Assembly: GCA_002709835.1 (NCBI GenBank)
Contig: PAQX01000060.1
Span: 1-38,626, forward strand
Source of the DNA: Deltaproteobacteria bacterium
Lineage (GTDB): Bacteria; Myxococcota_A; UBA9160; UBA4427
Direction of reading: 5' to 3'
DNA length: 38,626 nucleotides
The notes beneath the pieces were generated by a model that did not search any database, was not told where the DNA came from, and worked only from the letters and a program-made list of their open reading frames with translations. How positions within the stretch are numbered: the first letter of the stretch is position 1; each line of letters begins with the position of its first letter. Shown here piece by piece: positions 26,077-34,911 of this stretch. The position numbers and the translations under genes were made by a program.

Positions 26077-26807
26077 TGGCGACGGGACTCGACGCACAGG
26101 GAGCCGCGCGGGTGCTCGTCGTCGAGGACGAGGCGCACATCGCCGATGGTCTGCGCTTCAACCTCGAGCAGGAGGGGTATGTCGTCGAGGTCGTCTCGGA
26201 CGGCCGTGCGGCGGTCGAGCGGATTTCGGACGGAGAAGCCCCGCGCCTCGATCTCGTGATCCTGGATCTGATGCTGCCCGAACTCTCGGGCTTCGAGGTG
26301 GCGCGCCGGACGCGGGCCTCGGGGAACTACGTGACGATCCTGATGCTGACGGCGAAGGACGACGGGGCCGATGTCGTGCGCGGCCTCGAGGAAGGTGCGG
26401 ACGACTATCTGACGAAGCCGTTCCGCCTCGAAGAGCTGCTCGCGCGGGTTCGCGGTCTGCTTCGACGCCGGCGATGGGACGGCGCGCTCGATCGGCAGAA
26501 TCCGAGCGCCGAAGTCCAGGTTGGCGAGAGCGTGATCCACTTCGACCGCTTCGCGATCGAGACCCCCGACGACACGGTGACGCTCACCACACGGGAAGCG
26601 GGACTGCTTCGTGCTCTCGTCGATCGCGAAGGGGAGACGGTGACGCGGGGGGAGCTGCTGGAACAGGTCTGGGGATTGCGCCCCGACACCAAGACGCGTG
26701 TGATCGACAGCTTCGTCGTGCGTCTGCGCAAATATCTGGAGCGCGACCCGAGCGAACCCGAACACATCGTGTCGGTCCGCGGGCGAGGCTATCGCTTCGA
26801 TCGTTGA
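26076..26807 (+). CDS. OmpR/PhoB-family response regulator
   Basis: The partner of the upstream kinase, 243 residues. The receiver domain spans about 12-130: VLVVEDE with the acidic pair, the phospho-acceptor Asp64 in VILDLMLPE, MLTAKDD with the conserved Thr, and the conserved Lys114 in YLTKPFRLEE. A linker precedes the winged-helix DNA-binding domain (about 150-243), with VTLTTREAGLLRALV, VTRGELLEQVWG and a recognition-helix region TRVIDSFVVRLRKYLE, ending in RGRGYRFDR. It should bind DNA as a phosphorylated dimer and act as a transcription factor. Targets are not evident; the nearest candidates are the divergent phosphorylase gene and its own operon. Confidence 0.95.
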   Translation: MATGLDAQGAARVLVVEDEAHIADGLRFNLEQEGYVVEVVSDGRAAVERISDGEAPRLDLVILDLMLPELSGFEVARRTRASGNYVTILMLTAKDDGADVVRGLEEGADDYLTKPFRLEELLARVRGLLRRRRWDGALDRQNPSAEVQVGESVIHFDRFAIETPDDTVTLTTREAGLLRALVDREGETVTRGELLEQVWGLRPDTKTRVIDSFVVRLRKYLERDPSEPEHIVSVRGRGYRFDR

Positions 26808-26893
26808 CGATTACCGTCGTCGCGGGAGTTTGCAACGGTTCTTTTCGGTCGAGCCCCTCCGGCATTTCCCGCTTCCCATACGACCGCCGTGAC

Positions 26894-26915
26894 CGGGTGC
26901 GCGCCCCGTGTTTTT
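26894..26915 (+). terminator. Weak candidate terminator after the two-component operon
   Basis: A short GC stem (CGGG at 26894-26897 with CCCG at 26905-26908) is followed by TGTTTTT. It lies 87 bases after the response regulator stop and 40 bases before the next ATG. The stem is only four pairs, so this is tentative. It could equally be part of the leader of the following gene. Confidence 0.25.
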
Positions 26916-26954
26916 CGCTTGTGGAGAGGGACGGGTTCGTGCCAACTTCTCGCC

Positions 26955-27731
26955 ATGACGTCGTTGCGCATGCATGTCCAGCCGGTCCTCGGCGAGCCCA
27001 CTCTGATGATGGCGTTCGCGGGCTGGAACGATGCGTGTGAGTCCGCGTCGTCGGCGATTCGCTTCGTCGACGCCCACCTTCGTGGCGTTCCGCTCGCGGA
27101 CATCGACCCCGACGAGTACTACGACTTCACCGTTCGCCGTCCGCAGGTCCAGTATGCGAACGGCCGCTCCGGTGCGATCACCTGGCCTTCGAACGAGTTC
27201 CGCTACGGCGTGACCGAAGACGGCCTCGAGCTGATCACCGGCCTCGGCGTCGAACCGCATACCCGCTGGCGGGGCTACTGCGAGTCCATCGTGGAGCTCG
27301 CCGTCGACATGGGCGCTCAGCGCTGCCTCTTGTTAGGCGCGTATCTCGCCGACGTCGTCTACTCGCAGCCGGTGACCGTCTCCCGCTTCGCCAGTGACGA
27401 GTCCCTGCTCGAGCGCTTCGACATCGAGCCGACGACCTACGAGGGGCCGACCGGGATCGTGGGCGTGCTGGCGAACTCGTTGATCGAAGAGGGCGTCGAA
27501 GTTCTCTCGCTCTGGGCAGGCCTGCCGCATTACATCACCGCGACCCCGAATCCCCGCGGCGCACTCGCGCTCCTGCGCAAGGTCTCGCAATACCTCGAGG
27601 TCCCCTTCGATCTTCAGAAGATGAAGGAAGACGCGCTCCGCTTCGAAGAAGACGTGTCGCGGGTCGTCGCCTCCGACGACGAGCTTTCCGACTACGTCAA
27701 AGAGCTCAAACGCCGCGAGTTCGCGCAGTAG
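26955..27731 (+). CDS. PAC2-family protein (proteasome-assembly-chaperone-like)
   Basis: This 258-residue protein has the PAC2 layout. The opening PTLMMAFAGWNDACESASSA (about 15-34) contains the signature GWNDA. The core follows with ITWPSNEFRYG, ELITGLGVEPHTRW, and a middle nucleoside-phosphorylase-like region MGAQRCLLLGAYLADVVYSQPVTVS. PTGIVGVLANSLIEEGVEVLSLWAGLPHYI corresponds to the usual 'TGLxxxL...G' and 'GHxPHY' segments, and an acidic helical tail ends the protein. Bacterial PAC2 proteins have no settled role; actinobacterial members sit near proteasome genes, which are absent here. The ATG at 26955 is chosen because the family homology begins a few residues later; ATG 26889 and ATG 26970 are alternatives. 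It converges on the Trm112-like gene. Confidence 0.85.
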   Translation: MTSLRMHVQPVLGEPTLMMAFAGWNDACESASSAIRFVDAHLRGVPLADIDPDEYYDFTVRRPQVQYANGRSGAITWPSNEFRYGVTEDGLELITGLGVEPHTRWRGYCESIVELAVDMGAQRCLLLGAYLADVVYSQPVTVSRFASDESLLERFDIEPTTYEGPTGIVGVLANSLIEEGVEVLSLWAGLPHYITATPNPRGALALLRKVSQYLEVPFDLQKMKEDALRFEEDVSRVVASDDELSDYVKELKRREFAQ

Positions 27732-27767
27732 TCGAGGGGCGCGGCGCTCCCTGCATTTTCCGCTGCG

Positions 27768-27827
27768 TCTTCGGCGCAAGATGCGCCTCCGTCGAGCGGC
27801 GCGTCGAGAGGCGCGCAGCGCCGAAGA
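27768..27827. terminator. Nested inverted repeat between convergent genes, probable bidirectional terminator
   Basis: A ten-base stem TCTTCGGCGC (27768-27777) pairs with GCGCCGAAGA (27818-27827). Inside it a second stem GCGCCTC (27783-27789) pairs with GAGGCGC (27808-27814). Both arms are exact. The structure fills the gap between the PAC2 gene and the Trm112-like gene, which converge here. Neither side has a T tract, so it is not a textbook intrinsic terminator. Confidence 0.5.
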
Positions 27828-27828
27828 T

Positions 27829-28080
27829 TCAGCCGAGTTCGATCGACTCGCCGATCAGCATGATCGGGATGCTGTCGTCGACGATGTAGAGCACGCGGCC
27901 GTCCTCTCGGAGGAGGCCCTCTTCGATCCGGGCTTCGATCTTGTCACCGCCACGGTTGCGCAGGCGACCCGCTTCGATCTCGGCGTTGAGCGGCTGGAGC
28001 ACCGAGGCTTCCGCTCGCGCCACGGGCTGGCGCGTCTCGGGGCAGCAGAGGATGTCGAGGAGACGGTCGTCGATCGGCAT
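27829..28080 (-). CDS. Trm112-like small protein (UPF0434/YcaR type)
   Basis: This 83-residue protein starts with DDRLLDILCCPETRQPV, the N-terminal signature of the Trm112/YcaR family, and ends with the family's IVDDSIPIMLIGESIEL. Bacterial members are small zinc-ribbon-like proteins of poorly defined role, thought to bind or stabilise partner enzymes such as methyltransferases. Here only the adjacent Cys12 and Cys13 remain; the usual CPxC pair and the second pair are lost, so zinc binding is doubtful. The middle insert (LRNRGGDKIEARIEEGLLREDG) is charged. The ATG at 28080 has AGGA seven bases upstream. It is 52 bases downstream of the acyl-CoA dehydrogenase gene on the same strand. Confidence 0.82.
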   Translation of the reverse strand: MPIDDRLLDILCCPETRQPVARAEASVLQPLNAEIEAGRLRNRGGDKIEARIEEGLLREDGRVLYIVDDSIPIMLIGESIELG

Positions 28081-28132
28081 GAGGGATCCTGTCGGGAGGG
28101 AGCCGGGCGGAGCCGGCGGGGGAGCGGGGAGT

Positions 28133-29365
28133 CTATCGCAGCATCGCGGACGAGTAGTTCAGGATGCGCCGCGCCACGATCAGCTGGTTGATCTGCTGAG
28201 TGCCCTCGTAGATGTCGTTGATCTTCGCGTCGCGCATCCACTTCTCGACCATCAGCTTCTTCGAGTAGCCGATCGGACCGAGGAGCTGGACCGCCTTCTG
28301 GGTGATCTTCGTGACGGCGAGGCCGGCCTTGGCCTTGGCCATCGAGGCCTCGAGGTTGTTCGGCTTGCCTTTGTTCATCATCGAAGCGGCGCGCCACGTG
28401 AGGAGCCGCGCCGCACGCAGCTCCGCTTCCATCTCGATCACGTCGCGCTCGATTGCCGTCAGCTCGCGCGGCGCAGCGTCGTAGCGGATCTCGACGCCTT
28501 GGCGTCCGAGCTCTTCCTTGACGAAGTCGAGGGCGGCGCGGCCGATGCCGGTGGCCATTGCTGCGACGATCGGGCGGCTCGCATCGAAGGTCGCCATCGC
28601 GCCCTTGAAGCCCTTGTCGCCGGTCTTCTTCGGATCCTTCTTCTTGACTTCGCTCGAACCGAGCAGGTTCTCGGCTGGGACTCGGCAATTCTCGAAGCGG
28701 AGCGTCGCCGTGTCGGAAGCGCGGATGCCGAGCTTCTTTTCGCAGCCGATCAGCTCCATGCCCGGCGTGTTCGCGGGGACGACGAAGGACTTGATGCCGC
28801 CACGGCCGGCGCTCTTGTCGATCGTGGCCCAGACGGCGACGAAGCCGCCGTCTACGGTCGCGGCACCTTCGCCGGCGGTGCAGAAGATCTTCGTGCCGTT
28901 GAGGACGTACTCGTTCGTCGCTTCGTCGAAGTCCGCAGTGGTCTCGATGGCGGCGGAGTCGGAGCCGGCGTTGGGCTCCGTGATCGCCATCGCGCCCCAG
29001 ATCGGATGACCGCCTTCCTCGCGGAACGCGCTCATGAACTTGCTGCGCTGCTCTTTCGTTCCCGCAGACGAGACGGCGGAGCCGCCGAGGGCCGGGGTCG
29101 GCATGCGCAGGTAGAGGCCGGCGTCGCCCCAGCAGAGCTCCTCGGCCTGGAGACAGACCGTCACGAAGCCGTCGTTGTCATACGTGGAGGGATCCTGGGG
29201 CCCCTTGCGGCCTTCGTTCCACCAGAAGTCCACCCACTCGGTCGGGAGCGTGTGCTCTTCGAGGTCGTATTTCCTGGAGATCGGGCGCATCTGCTCGTGC
29301 GCGATCTGGTGGTAGTGCTCGAGGGAGATCTTCGAGCCGGGGCTGAGTTCGAAGTCGATGGGCAT
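28133..29365 (-). CDS. Acyl-CoA dehydrogenase (first of a tandem pair)
   Basis: This 410-residue flavoenzyme would oxidise an acyl-CoA to the trans-2-enoyl-CoA, passing electrons to ETF. The middle domain shows GAMAITEPNAGSDSAA (FAD and substrate contact), VLNGTKIFCTAGEG and KKLGIRASDTATLRFENCRVP. The C-terminal helical domain ends with AVQLLGPIGYSKKLMVEKW and DIYEGTQQINQLIVARRIL, in which the Glu of YEGT is the catalytic base. The N-terminal ~80 residues (LPTEWVDFWWNEGRKG) are unlike short-chain dehydrogenases and suggest a substrate other than simple fatty acyl-CoA. The ATG has AGGAG seven bases upstream. It lies ten bases after the second dehydrogenase gene, so the two are co-transcribed and may form a mixed complex. 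Confidence 0.92.
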   Translation of the reverse strand: MPIDFELSPGSKISLEHYHQIAHEQMRPISRKYDLEEHTLPTEWVDFWWNEGRKGPQDPSTYDNDGFVTVCLQAEELCWGDAGLYLRMPTPALGGSAVSSAGTKEQRSKFMSAFREEGGHPIWGAMAITEPNAGSDSAAIETTADFDEATNEYVLNGTKIFCTAGEGAATVDGGFVAVWATIDKSAGRGGIKSFVVPANTPGMELIGCEKKLGIRASDTATLRFENCRVPAENLLGSSEVKKKDPKKTGDKGFKGAMATFDASRPIVAAMATGIGRAALDFVKEELGRQGVEIRYDAAPRELTAIERDVIEMEAELRAARLLTWRAASMMNKGKPNNLEASMAKAKAGLAVTKITQKAVQLLGPIGYSKKLMVEKWMRDAKINDIYEGTQQINQLIVARRILNYSSAMLR

Positions 29366-29375
29366 GATCTTGCTC

Positions 29376-30461
<1,086 letters not shown>

Positions 30462-30602
30462 GGGGGATCTCCTGATGAGATGGGGAGCGGCGCCCGATCG
30501 GCGTCCCGACGGCGGCGGAGCCTATCGGATCGAGGGGGAGGGCGCCCCGCTCGTGTCGACCCGAATTTCGCGGCAGGCGTCGCCTGGACGGTCCAGAATC
30601 GA

Positions 30603-30616
30603 GCGAACGTGTTCGC
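30603..30616. promoter_or_regulatory. Inverted repeat GCGAAC-GT-GTTCGC, candidate operator
   Basis: Two exact six-base arms flank a two-base centre. The half sites resemble CGAAC/GTTCG sites bound by LexA in some phyla, but those have a four-base centre, so identity is uncertain. It lies about 140 bases upstream of the acyl-CoA dehydrogenase start and about 430 bases upstream of actA. Confidence 0.3.
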
Positions 30617-30769
30617 GCAAACGGCGGTCGGATTCAGCCCGGTCCGGGGGCTTCAGCGCACCCGCGATCGCCCGCTCCGGCTTTCCGTCGCCCGACTGCA
30701 ACTATTCGCTGCGCGCTCGGTTGCGGGGCTCCACGGATACTCCGATGAGTCCGCTTGACGCTGATTTCT

Positions 30770-30788
30770 GCCCGTTGTAACCACGGGC
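30770..30788. repeat. Inverted repeat GCCCGT/ACGGGC with seven-base loop
   Basis: Six exact pairs enclose TGTAACC. It lies 258 bases before actA and 309 bases before the acyl-CoA dehydrogenase start. It could be a regulator site, or a hairpin if the region is transcribed. No T tract follows, so it is not called a terminator. Confidence 0.3.
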
Positions 30789-31046
30789 GCGTTCTCCGAA
30801 CAAGTCCGCGTTTTGACTGCGGTTCGGTCATTTTCCACAGCGGCCTCGACCTTCGCTCCCGCCCCGACAAGGGAACCGGGGAAAGGAAGTCGCCGGCGGC
30901 GTGGTGCATGCCTGACCCGCCCTGAGCACTCCTAGGAAACCGTTTGTTGCACGCGAGCCTGCGCTGTTAAGCCGATCATCTCGGCTCGATCACGCGACTC
31001 CAATCGATCCCCGCAACGACGGATCTCAGAAGGCCCTTACTCATCT

Positions 31047-31826
31047 ATGCCTGATACAAACTCGTCGAACGAGCAGACCGGGAGAGCGCGACGACGCTCC
31101 CTCCTGATTGGCGCGCTCTCGGCCCTGATCACGGCCGTGTTCGTTTTCTGGTCCGGTTGGCCGACGCCGACCGACGGCTCGGCCACCGCGGCCGGGGGAG
31201 GCGACGTTCTCGTCGCGACCTCCGTCTGCGAGGCCCACGAACTCCGCGCCAAGCAGGAGGACGATCCCAGCCTGGAGATCGAGATCCCGGCCGAGTTCGA
31301 CAAGCAGTGGCCCTCCGCCTCCGCCTGTCAGTCAGCGGTCGACGCCTGGGACCCGAAGGCCGAAGGCCCGCTTCAGCCGATCCCCTTCAGCCACAAGCAT
31401 CACGCCGGTGAATTCCAGATCGAGTGCCTCTACTGTCACGCAGGGACGGACAAGTCCCAGGCGGCGGGCGTTCCCTCCGTCGAACTCTGCATGGGCTGCC
31501 ATTCGCAGTTCCCGGCCGAGTACGACCAGATCGAGGGCATCCGGATCCTGAAGGAGCACTGGGAGCAGAAGAAGCCGGTCGAGTGGGTGCAGATCCACCG
31601 CCTGCCCGAGCACGTGCAGTTCCGTCACAACCGCCACATCCAGGCGGGTGTCGACTGCCAGAACTGTCATGGCGACGTCGCTTCCTACGACAAGCTCCCG
31701 CTCGTCGAGGATTCGCACATCGGGTACCTGGTGCCGGTCGCGAAGCTTGAGATGGGTTGGTGCATCAACTGCCACCGACAGAATAATCAGCAGGCGTCCC
31801 AGGACTGCCTGAAGTGCCACTACTAA
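31047..31826 (+). CDS. actA: Alternative complex III subunit ActA, pentahaem cytochrome c
   Basis: ActA is the five-haem electron-carrying subunit of ACIII. The 259 residues have an Arg-rich start and one membrane anchor (about 17-38, SLLIGALSALITAVFVFWSGW), then a periplasmic domain with exactly five CxxCH sites: CLYCH (127), CMGCH (148), CQNCH (204), CINCH (239) and CLKCH (254). Further His residues (FSHKHHAGEF, VQFRHNRHIQ, VQIHRLPEH) can be axial ligands. The order and count match ActA, and the following genes match ActB-F. The segment between anchor and haems contains an extra Cys pair (about 61 and 94) that could form a disulphide. It is the first gene of the operon. A purine stretch AGAAGG lies 13 bases before the ATG, rather far for a ribosome-binding site. 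Confidence 0.93.
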   Translation: MPDTNSSNEQTGRARRRSLLIGALSALITAVFVFWSGWPTPTDGSATAAGGGDVLVATSVCEAHELRAKQEDDPSLEIEIPAEFDKQWPSASACQSAVDAWDPKAEGPLQPIPFSHKHHAGEFQIECLYCHAGTDKSQAAGVPSVELCMGCHSQFPAEYDQIEGIRILKEHWEQKKPVEWVQIHRLPEHVQFRHNRHIQAGVDCQNCHGDVASYDKLPLVEDSHIGYLVPVAKLEMGWCINCHRQNNQQASQDCLKCHY

Positions 31827-31847
31827 CGAGAGGTCTCGATAAATCCC

Positions 31848-34800
31848 ATGTCCGAGCTCGATCGTCGTGACTTTCTGAAGATCGTCGGCCTCTCGGCCGG
31901 CGCCGCAGCTACTGTCGGCTGCGAACCGGCCGACAAGCTGGTCCCCTACGTCATCCAGCCCGAGGAGATCACTCCCGGCATCGCCGTGCACTACGCGTCG
32001 ACCTGCCAGGAGTGCCCGGTCGGCTGCGGTATCCACGTGCGAACCCGCGAGGGGCGCCCGATCAAGTTCGAGGGCAACCCCGAACATCCGATCAATAAGG
32101 GCTTCCTCTGCACTCGTGGTCAGGGTGGACTCGCGCGTGCCTATCATCCCGATCGCATCACCGAGCCCGGATCGCGTGGCGGCGACGGCGTGGTCCAGCC
32201 CGTCAGCTGGGAAGACGCGACCGCCAAGGTCGCGGCCAAGATCGGCAGCGCCGCGGACAAGACCTGGATCCTCGGCGGCCCCGTCGGGCCCTCGCTCACT
32301 GGCCTCATGGATCAGTTCGTGTCGTCCGCGGGCCTCGCCGGGCGCCTCACTTACGAGAACTTCAGCAAGCACGCTCTCATCGAGGCAAGCGAGCAGGTCT
32401 TCGGCGTCTCCGCCGAGCCGCTCTTCGACCTTTCGAAGTCGGACCTGATAGTTGACTTCGCGGCTGACTTCCTCGACTCGACCGTCGAGCTCGAAGGCCA
32501 GTTCGCCGAAGCGCGTGACCTCAACAAACACACCGATGGCGGTGCGCGCCTCATCGCGATCACTCCACGCCAGAACCTGACGGCGTCCAACGCGGACCAC
32601 TGGGTGCCAGCGGCGGCGGGAAGCGAGGGCGTGCTCGCGCTGGCCCTCGCGAAGGCGGTGGCGCAGCGAAAGGGTGTGTCCCTTCCTGCCGTGAGCGGCG
32701 CGAACATCGCGTCTGCGATCTCCGAGGCCGGGATCAGCAAGGGCAAGTTCGACGAGATGGTCGAGAAGCTCGTAGCAGCGAATCACGCGGTCGCGCTTCC
32801 GCCCGGCGTTGCTTCCTCGACGGCTTCGGCAGCGGGCGCGTCGGCGGCGGTGCTGCTCCTCAACGTCGTCCTCGGTGCGGTCGGTGACCTGATCACCTAC
32901 CCCGCGGAAGACGCAAAGAAGACGGCGACCCTTGCGGACGTGATGGGCCTGATCGAGCAGATGAACGCGGGCAACGTCGAGTGCCTGCTCATCCACGATC
33001 TGAACCCCGTCTACTCGCTCCCCGCTTCTGCCGGTTTCGTCGAGGCGCTCGAGAAGGTCGACCTGATCGTGAACTTCGCTGCGCTGATCGACGAGACGAC
33101 GGAAGTCTCTGGGCTGCTCATGCCCGACCATGCTTCGGTCGAAGCCTGGGGCGACATGAGCCCGCGCCCGGGTGTCCGGTCGATTATTCAGCCGACGCTC
33201 CGGCCGCTGCACGATTCGCGCGCTCTCGGTGACTCGATCCTCGCGATCGGCCGTCAGCTCGGCGGAAGCGCCCCTTCCTCCCTTCCGGAAGGCACCTGGA
33301 AGAGCGTCGTCGAGAGCAACTGGTCGGACACGGATTGGCGCCCGGCGCTGGCCCGCGGCGGCGAGTTCGAGGCGACGCCGATCCGCTCGGTATCAGTTCA
33401 GTCGAGCGCAGGTAACGTGCGCCCTACGGCCGCGAAGCTCGCCGGCTCCGGCGACTTCGTCCTCGTGCCCTACCCCCACTCCTACCTCGGAGATGGAGGC
33501 GGCGCGGCTCTCCCGTGGATGCAGGAGATTCCGGACCCGGTCACGAAGATCTCGTGGAACAGCTGGGCGGAGATCTCCTTCGCGAAGGCCGAGGAACTGG
33601 GTGTCGTCTTCGGTGACGTGATTCAAGTGGAGACGGCGGCCGGCTCGGTCGAACTCTCCGTATTCCCGCGCGGCGGGATCCGGGACGACGTGATCGCGAT
33701 TCCTATCGGACAGGGACACACGGTCGGCCACTACGCCTCCCACGCCGGAGATGCGGCCTACGAAGGACAGTCGGCCAGCGAAACGCTCCAGCGGGGCGTG
33801 AACATGGCGGAGCTCCTCCCGGCGGCGACCGATGAAGCCGGTGGCCAGGCCTACATGTCGACCCGCGCCACGGTCAGCAAGACCGGGCGCTACCGACGGC
33901 TCGCTCTTTCGCAGTGGACGGACAACCAGCGCAAGCGAGAGATCGCGCCGGAGGTCTCGCTCTACGAGCTCGCTCAGGGTGGCGGGATGGCCCACTTCGC
34001 GGCCGCGGCTAGCGCCGAGGGCGACGACCACGGCGATGGAGGTGATCACGACGAAGGTGGCGGTGGTCATCACTTCGAGGGCCCCCCCTTCGAGTTCGAT
34101 GCTTCCTACGACGCCGACCCGGACCAGCCCTATCGCTGGGGCATGACCGTCGACAACGACAAGTGCACGGGCTGCGGTGCCTGTATCGCTGCTTGTTACA
34201 TCGAGAACAACATCCCGATCGTCGGTGAGGAGATGGCCATCAAGCATCGCGAGATGACCTGGCTGCGGATCGAGCGCTACGTCGGTGATGGTGAGACGGA
34301 CTTCGGGCTCGGTGGCGATGGCACGGACCGACGACCCACGCCGGACCGCGAGGAACTCGGCAAGAACGAAGTGCGGCACCTCCCGATGATGTGCCAGCAC
34401 TGCGGTGCGGCGCCCTGCGAAGCGGTCTGTCCGGTCATCGCGACCTACCACAGCGACGAAGGCCTCAACGGCATGGTTTACAACCGCTGCGTGGGTACGC
34501 GTTATTGCGGGAACAACTGCAACTACAAGGTTCGCCGCTTCAACTACTTCGACTACGGCAACAAAAACTGGCCTGGCCTTCTCGGCCTGATGCTGAACCC
34601 GGACGTCACGGTCCGCGGTCAGGGCGTCATGGAGAAGTGCACGATGTGTGTCCAGCGCATAGAAGAGGCGCGACAAACGCCGAAGGACGAGGGCCGGCCG
34701 ATCAACGACGCCGACCTTCAGGCCGCTTGCCAGCAGACCTGTGCGAGCCAGGCCATGACCTTCGGCAACCTCCGAGAGGAGGAGAGTCTGGTCGTACAGA

Positions 34801-34910
34801 CCGCCAAGGCTGGGAAGAACCGGGCCTACCATCCGCTCCAGATTTTGAACACCCGATCCGCCGTGACCTACCTTGCGCAGGTCCGACGGGACGAGAACGG
34901 AGGCCATTGA
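31848..34910 (+). CDS. actB: Alternative complex III subunit ActB (fused B1/B2 iron-sulphur subunit)
   Basis: ActB is the large periplasmic subunit that passes electrons through Fe-S clusters. The 1,020 residues combine a molybdopterin-oxidoreductase-like B1 part (about 1-700) and a ferredoxin-like B2 part (about 760-1,010). A twin-arginine signal RRDFLK (6-11) precedes ATVGCEP, which may be a lipobox with Cys25. B1 keeps Cys53-x2-Cys56-x3-Cys60 and Cys88, a full N-terminal Fe-S motif. B2 has C773-x2-C776-x2-C779-x3-C783, C849-x2-C852-x4-C857-x3-C861, then further Cys at 881, 887, 891, 931 and 934. A Gly/Asp/His-rich linker (about 725-742, DDHGDGGDHDEGGGGHH) joins the halves. The gene follows actA by 21 bases. 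Confidence 0.93.
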   Translation: MSELDRRDFLKIVGLSAGAAATVGCEPADKLVPYVIQPEEITPGIAVHYASTCQECPVGCGIHVRTREGRPIKFEGNPEHPINKGFLCTRGQGGLARAYHPDRITEPGSRGGDGVVQPVSWEDATAKVAAKIGSAADKTWILGGPVGPSLTGLMDQFVSSAGLAGRLTYENFSKHALIEASEQVFGVSAEPLFDLSKSDLIVDFAADFLDSTVELEGQFAEARDLNKHTDGGARLIAITPRQNLTASNADHWVPAAAGSEGVLALALAKAVAQRKGVSLPAVSGANIASAISEAGISKGKFDEMVEKLVAANHAVALPPGVASSTASAAGASAAVLLLNVVLGAVGDLITYPAEDAKKTATLADVMGLIEQMNAGNVECLLIHDLNPVYSLPASAGFVEALEKVDLIVNFAALIDETTEVSGLLMPDHASVEAWGDMSPRPGVRSIIQPTLRPLHDSRALGDSILAIGRQLGGSAPSSLPEGTWKSVVESNWSDTDWRPALARGGEFEATPIRSVSVQSSAGNVRPTAAKLAGSGDFVLVPYPHSYLGDGGGAALPWMQEIPDPVTKISWNSWAEISFAKAEELGVVFGDVIQVETAAGSVELSVFPRGGIRDDVIAIPIGQGHTVGHYASHAGDAAYEGQSASETLQRGVNMAELLPAATDEAGGQAYMSTRATVSKTGRYRRLALSQWTDNQRKREIAPEVSLYELAQGGGMAHFAAAASAEGDDHGDGGDHDEGGGGHHFEGPPFEFDASYDADPDQPYRWGMTVDNDKCTGCGACIAACYIENNIPIVGEEMAIKHREMTWLRIERYVGDGETDFGLGGDGTDRRPTPDREELGKNEVRHLPMMCQHCGAAPCEAVCPVIATYHSDEGLNGMVYNRCVGTRYCGNNCNYKVRRFNYFDYGNKNWPGLLGLMLNPDVTVRGQGVMEKCTMCVQRIEEARQTPKDEGRPINDADLQAACQQTCASQAMTFGNLREEESLVVQTAKAGKNRAYHPLQILNTRSAVTYLAQVRRDENGGH

Positions 34911-34911
34911 T

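Larger units (their letters stand above)
30462..31046. other. 585-base divergent intergenic region without a gene
   Basis: This is the largest gap in the window, between the acyl-CoA dehydrogenase operon (minus) and actA (plus). Open frames here have no good start signals and resemble nothing I know. It must hold promoters for both operons. I see inverted repeats at 30603-30616 and 30770-30788, and a TTGACT at 30814 that has no convincing -10 partner. No sRNA or riboswitch was recognised. Confidence 0.7.

Noticed and set aside
30634..30909. Small open frames in the 585-base gap before actA
   Set aside because: They have no good ribosome-binding site, are Arg/Pro/Ser-rich like other shadows, and overlap frames on the other strand that are equally open.
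31332..33212. A 626-residue antisense frame opposite actA/actB
   Set aside because: It overlaps five haem motifs and the ActB Cys motif on the plus strand and shows no family signature of its own.
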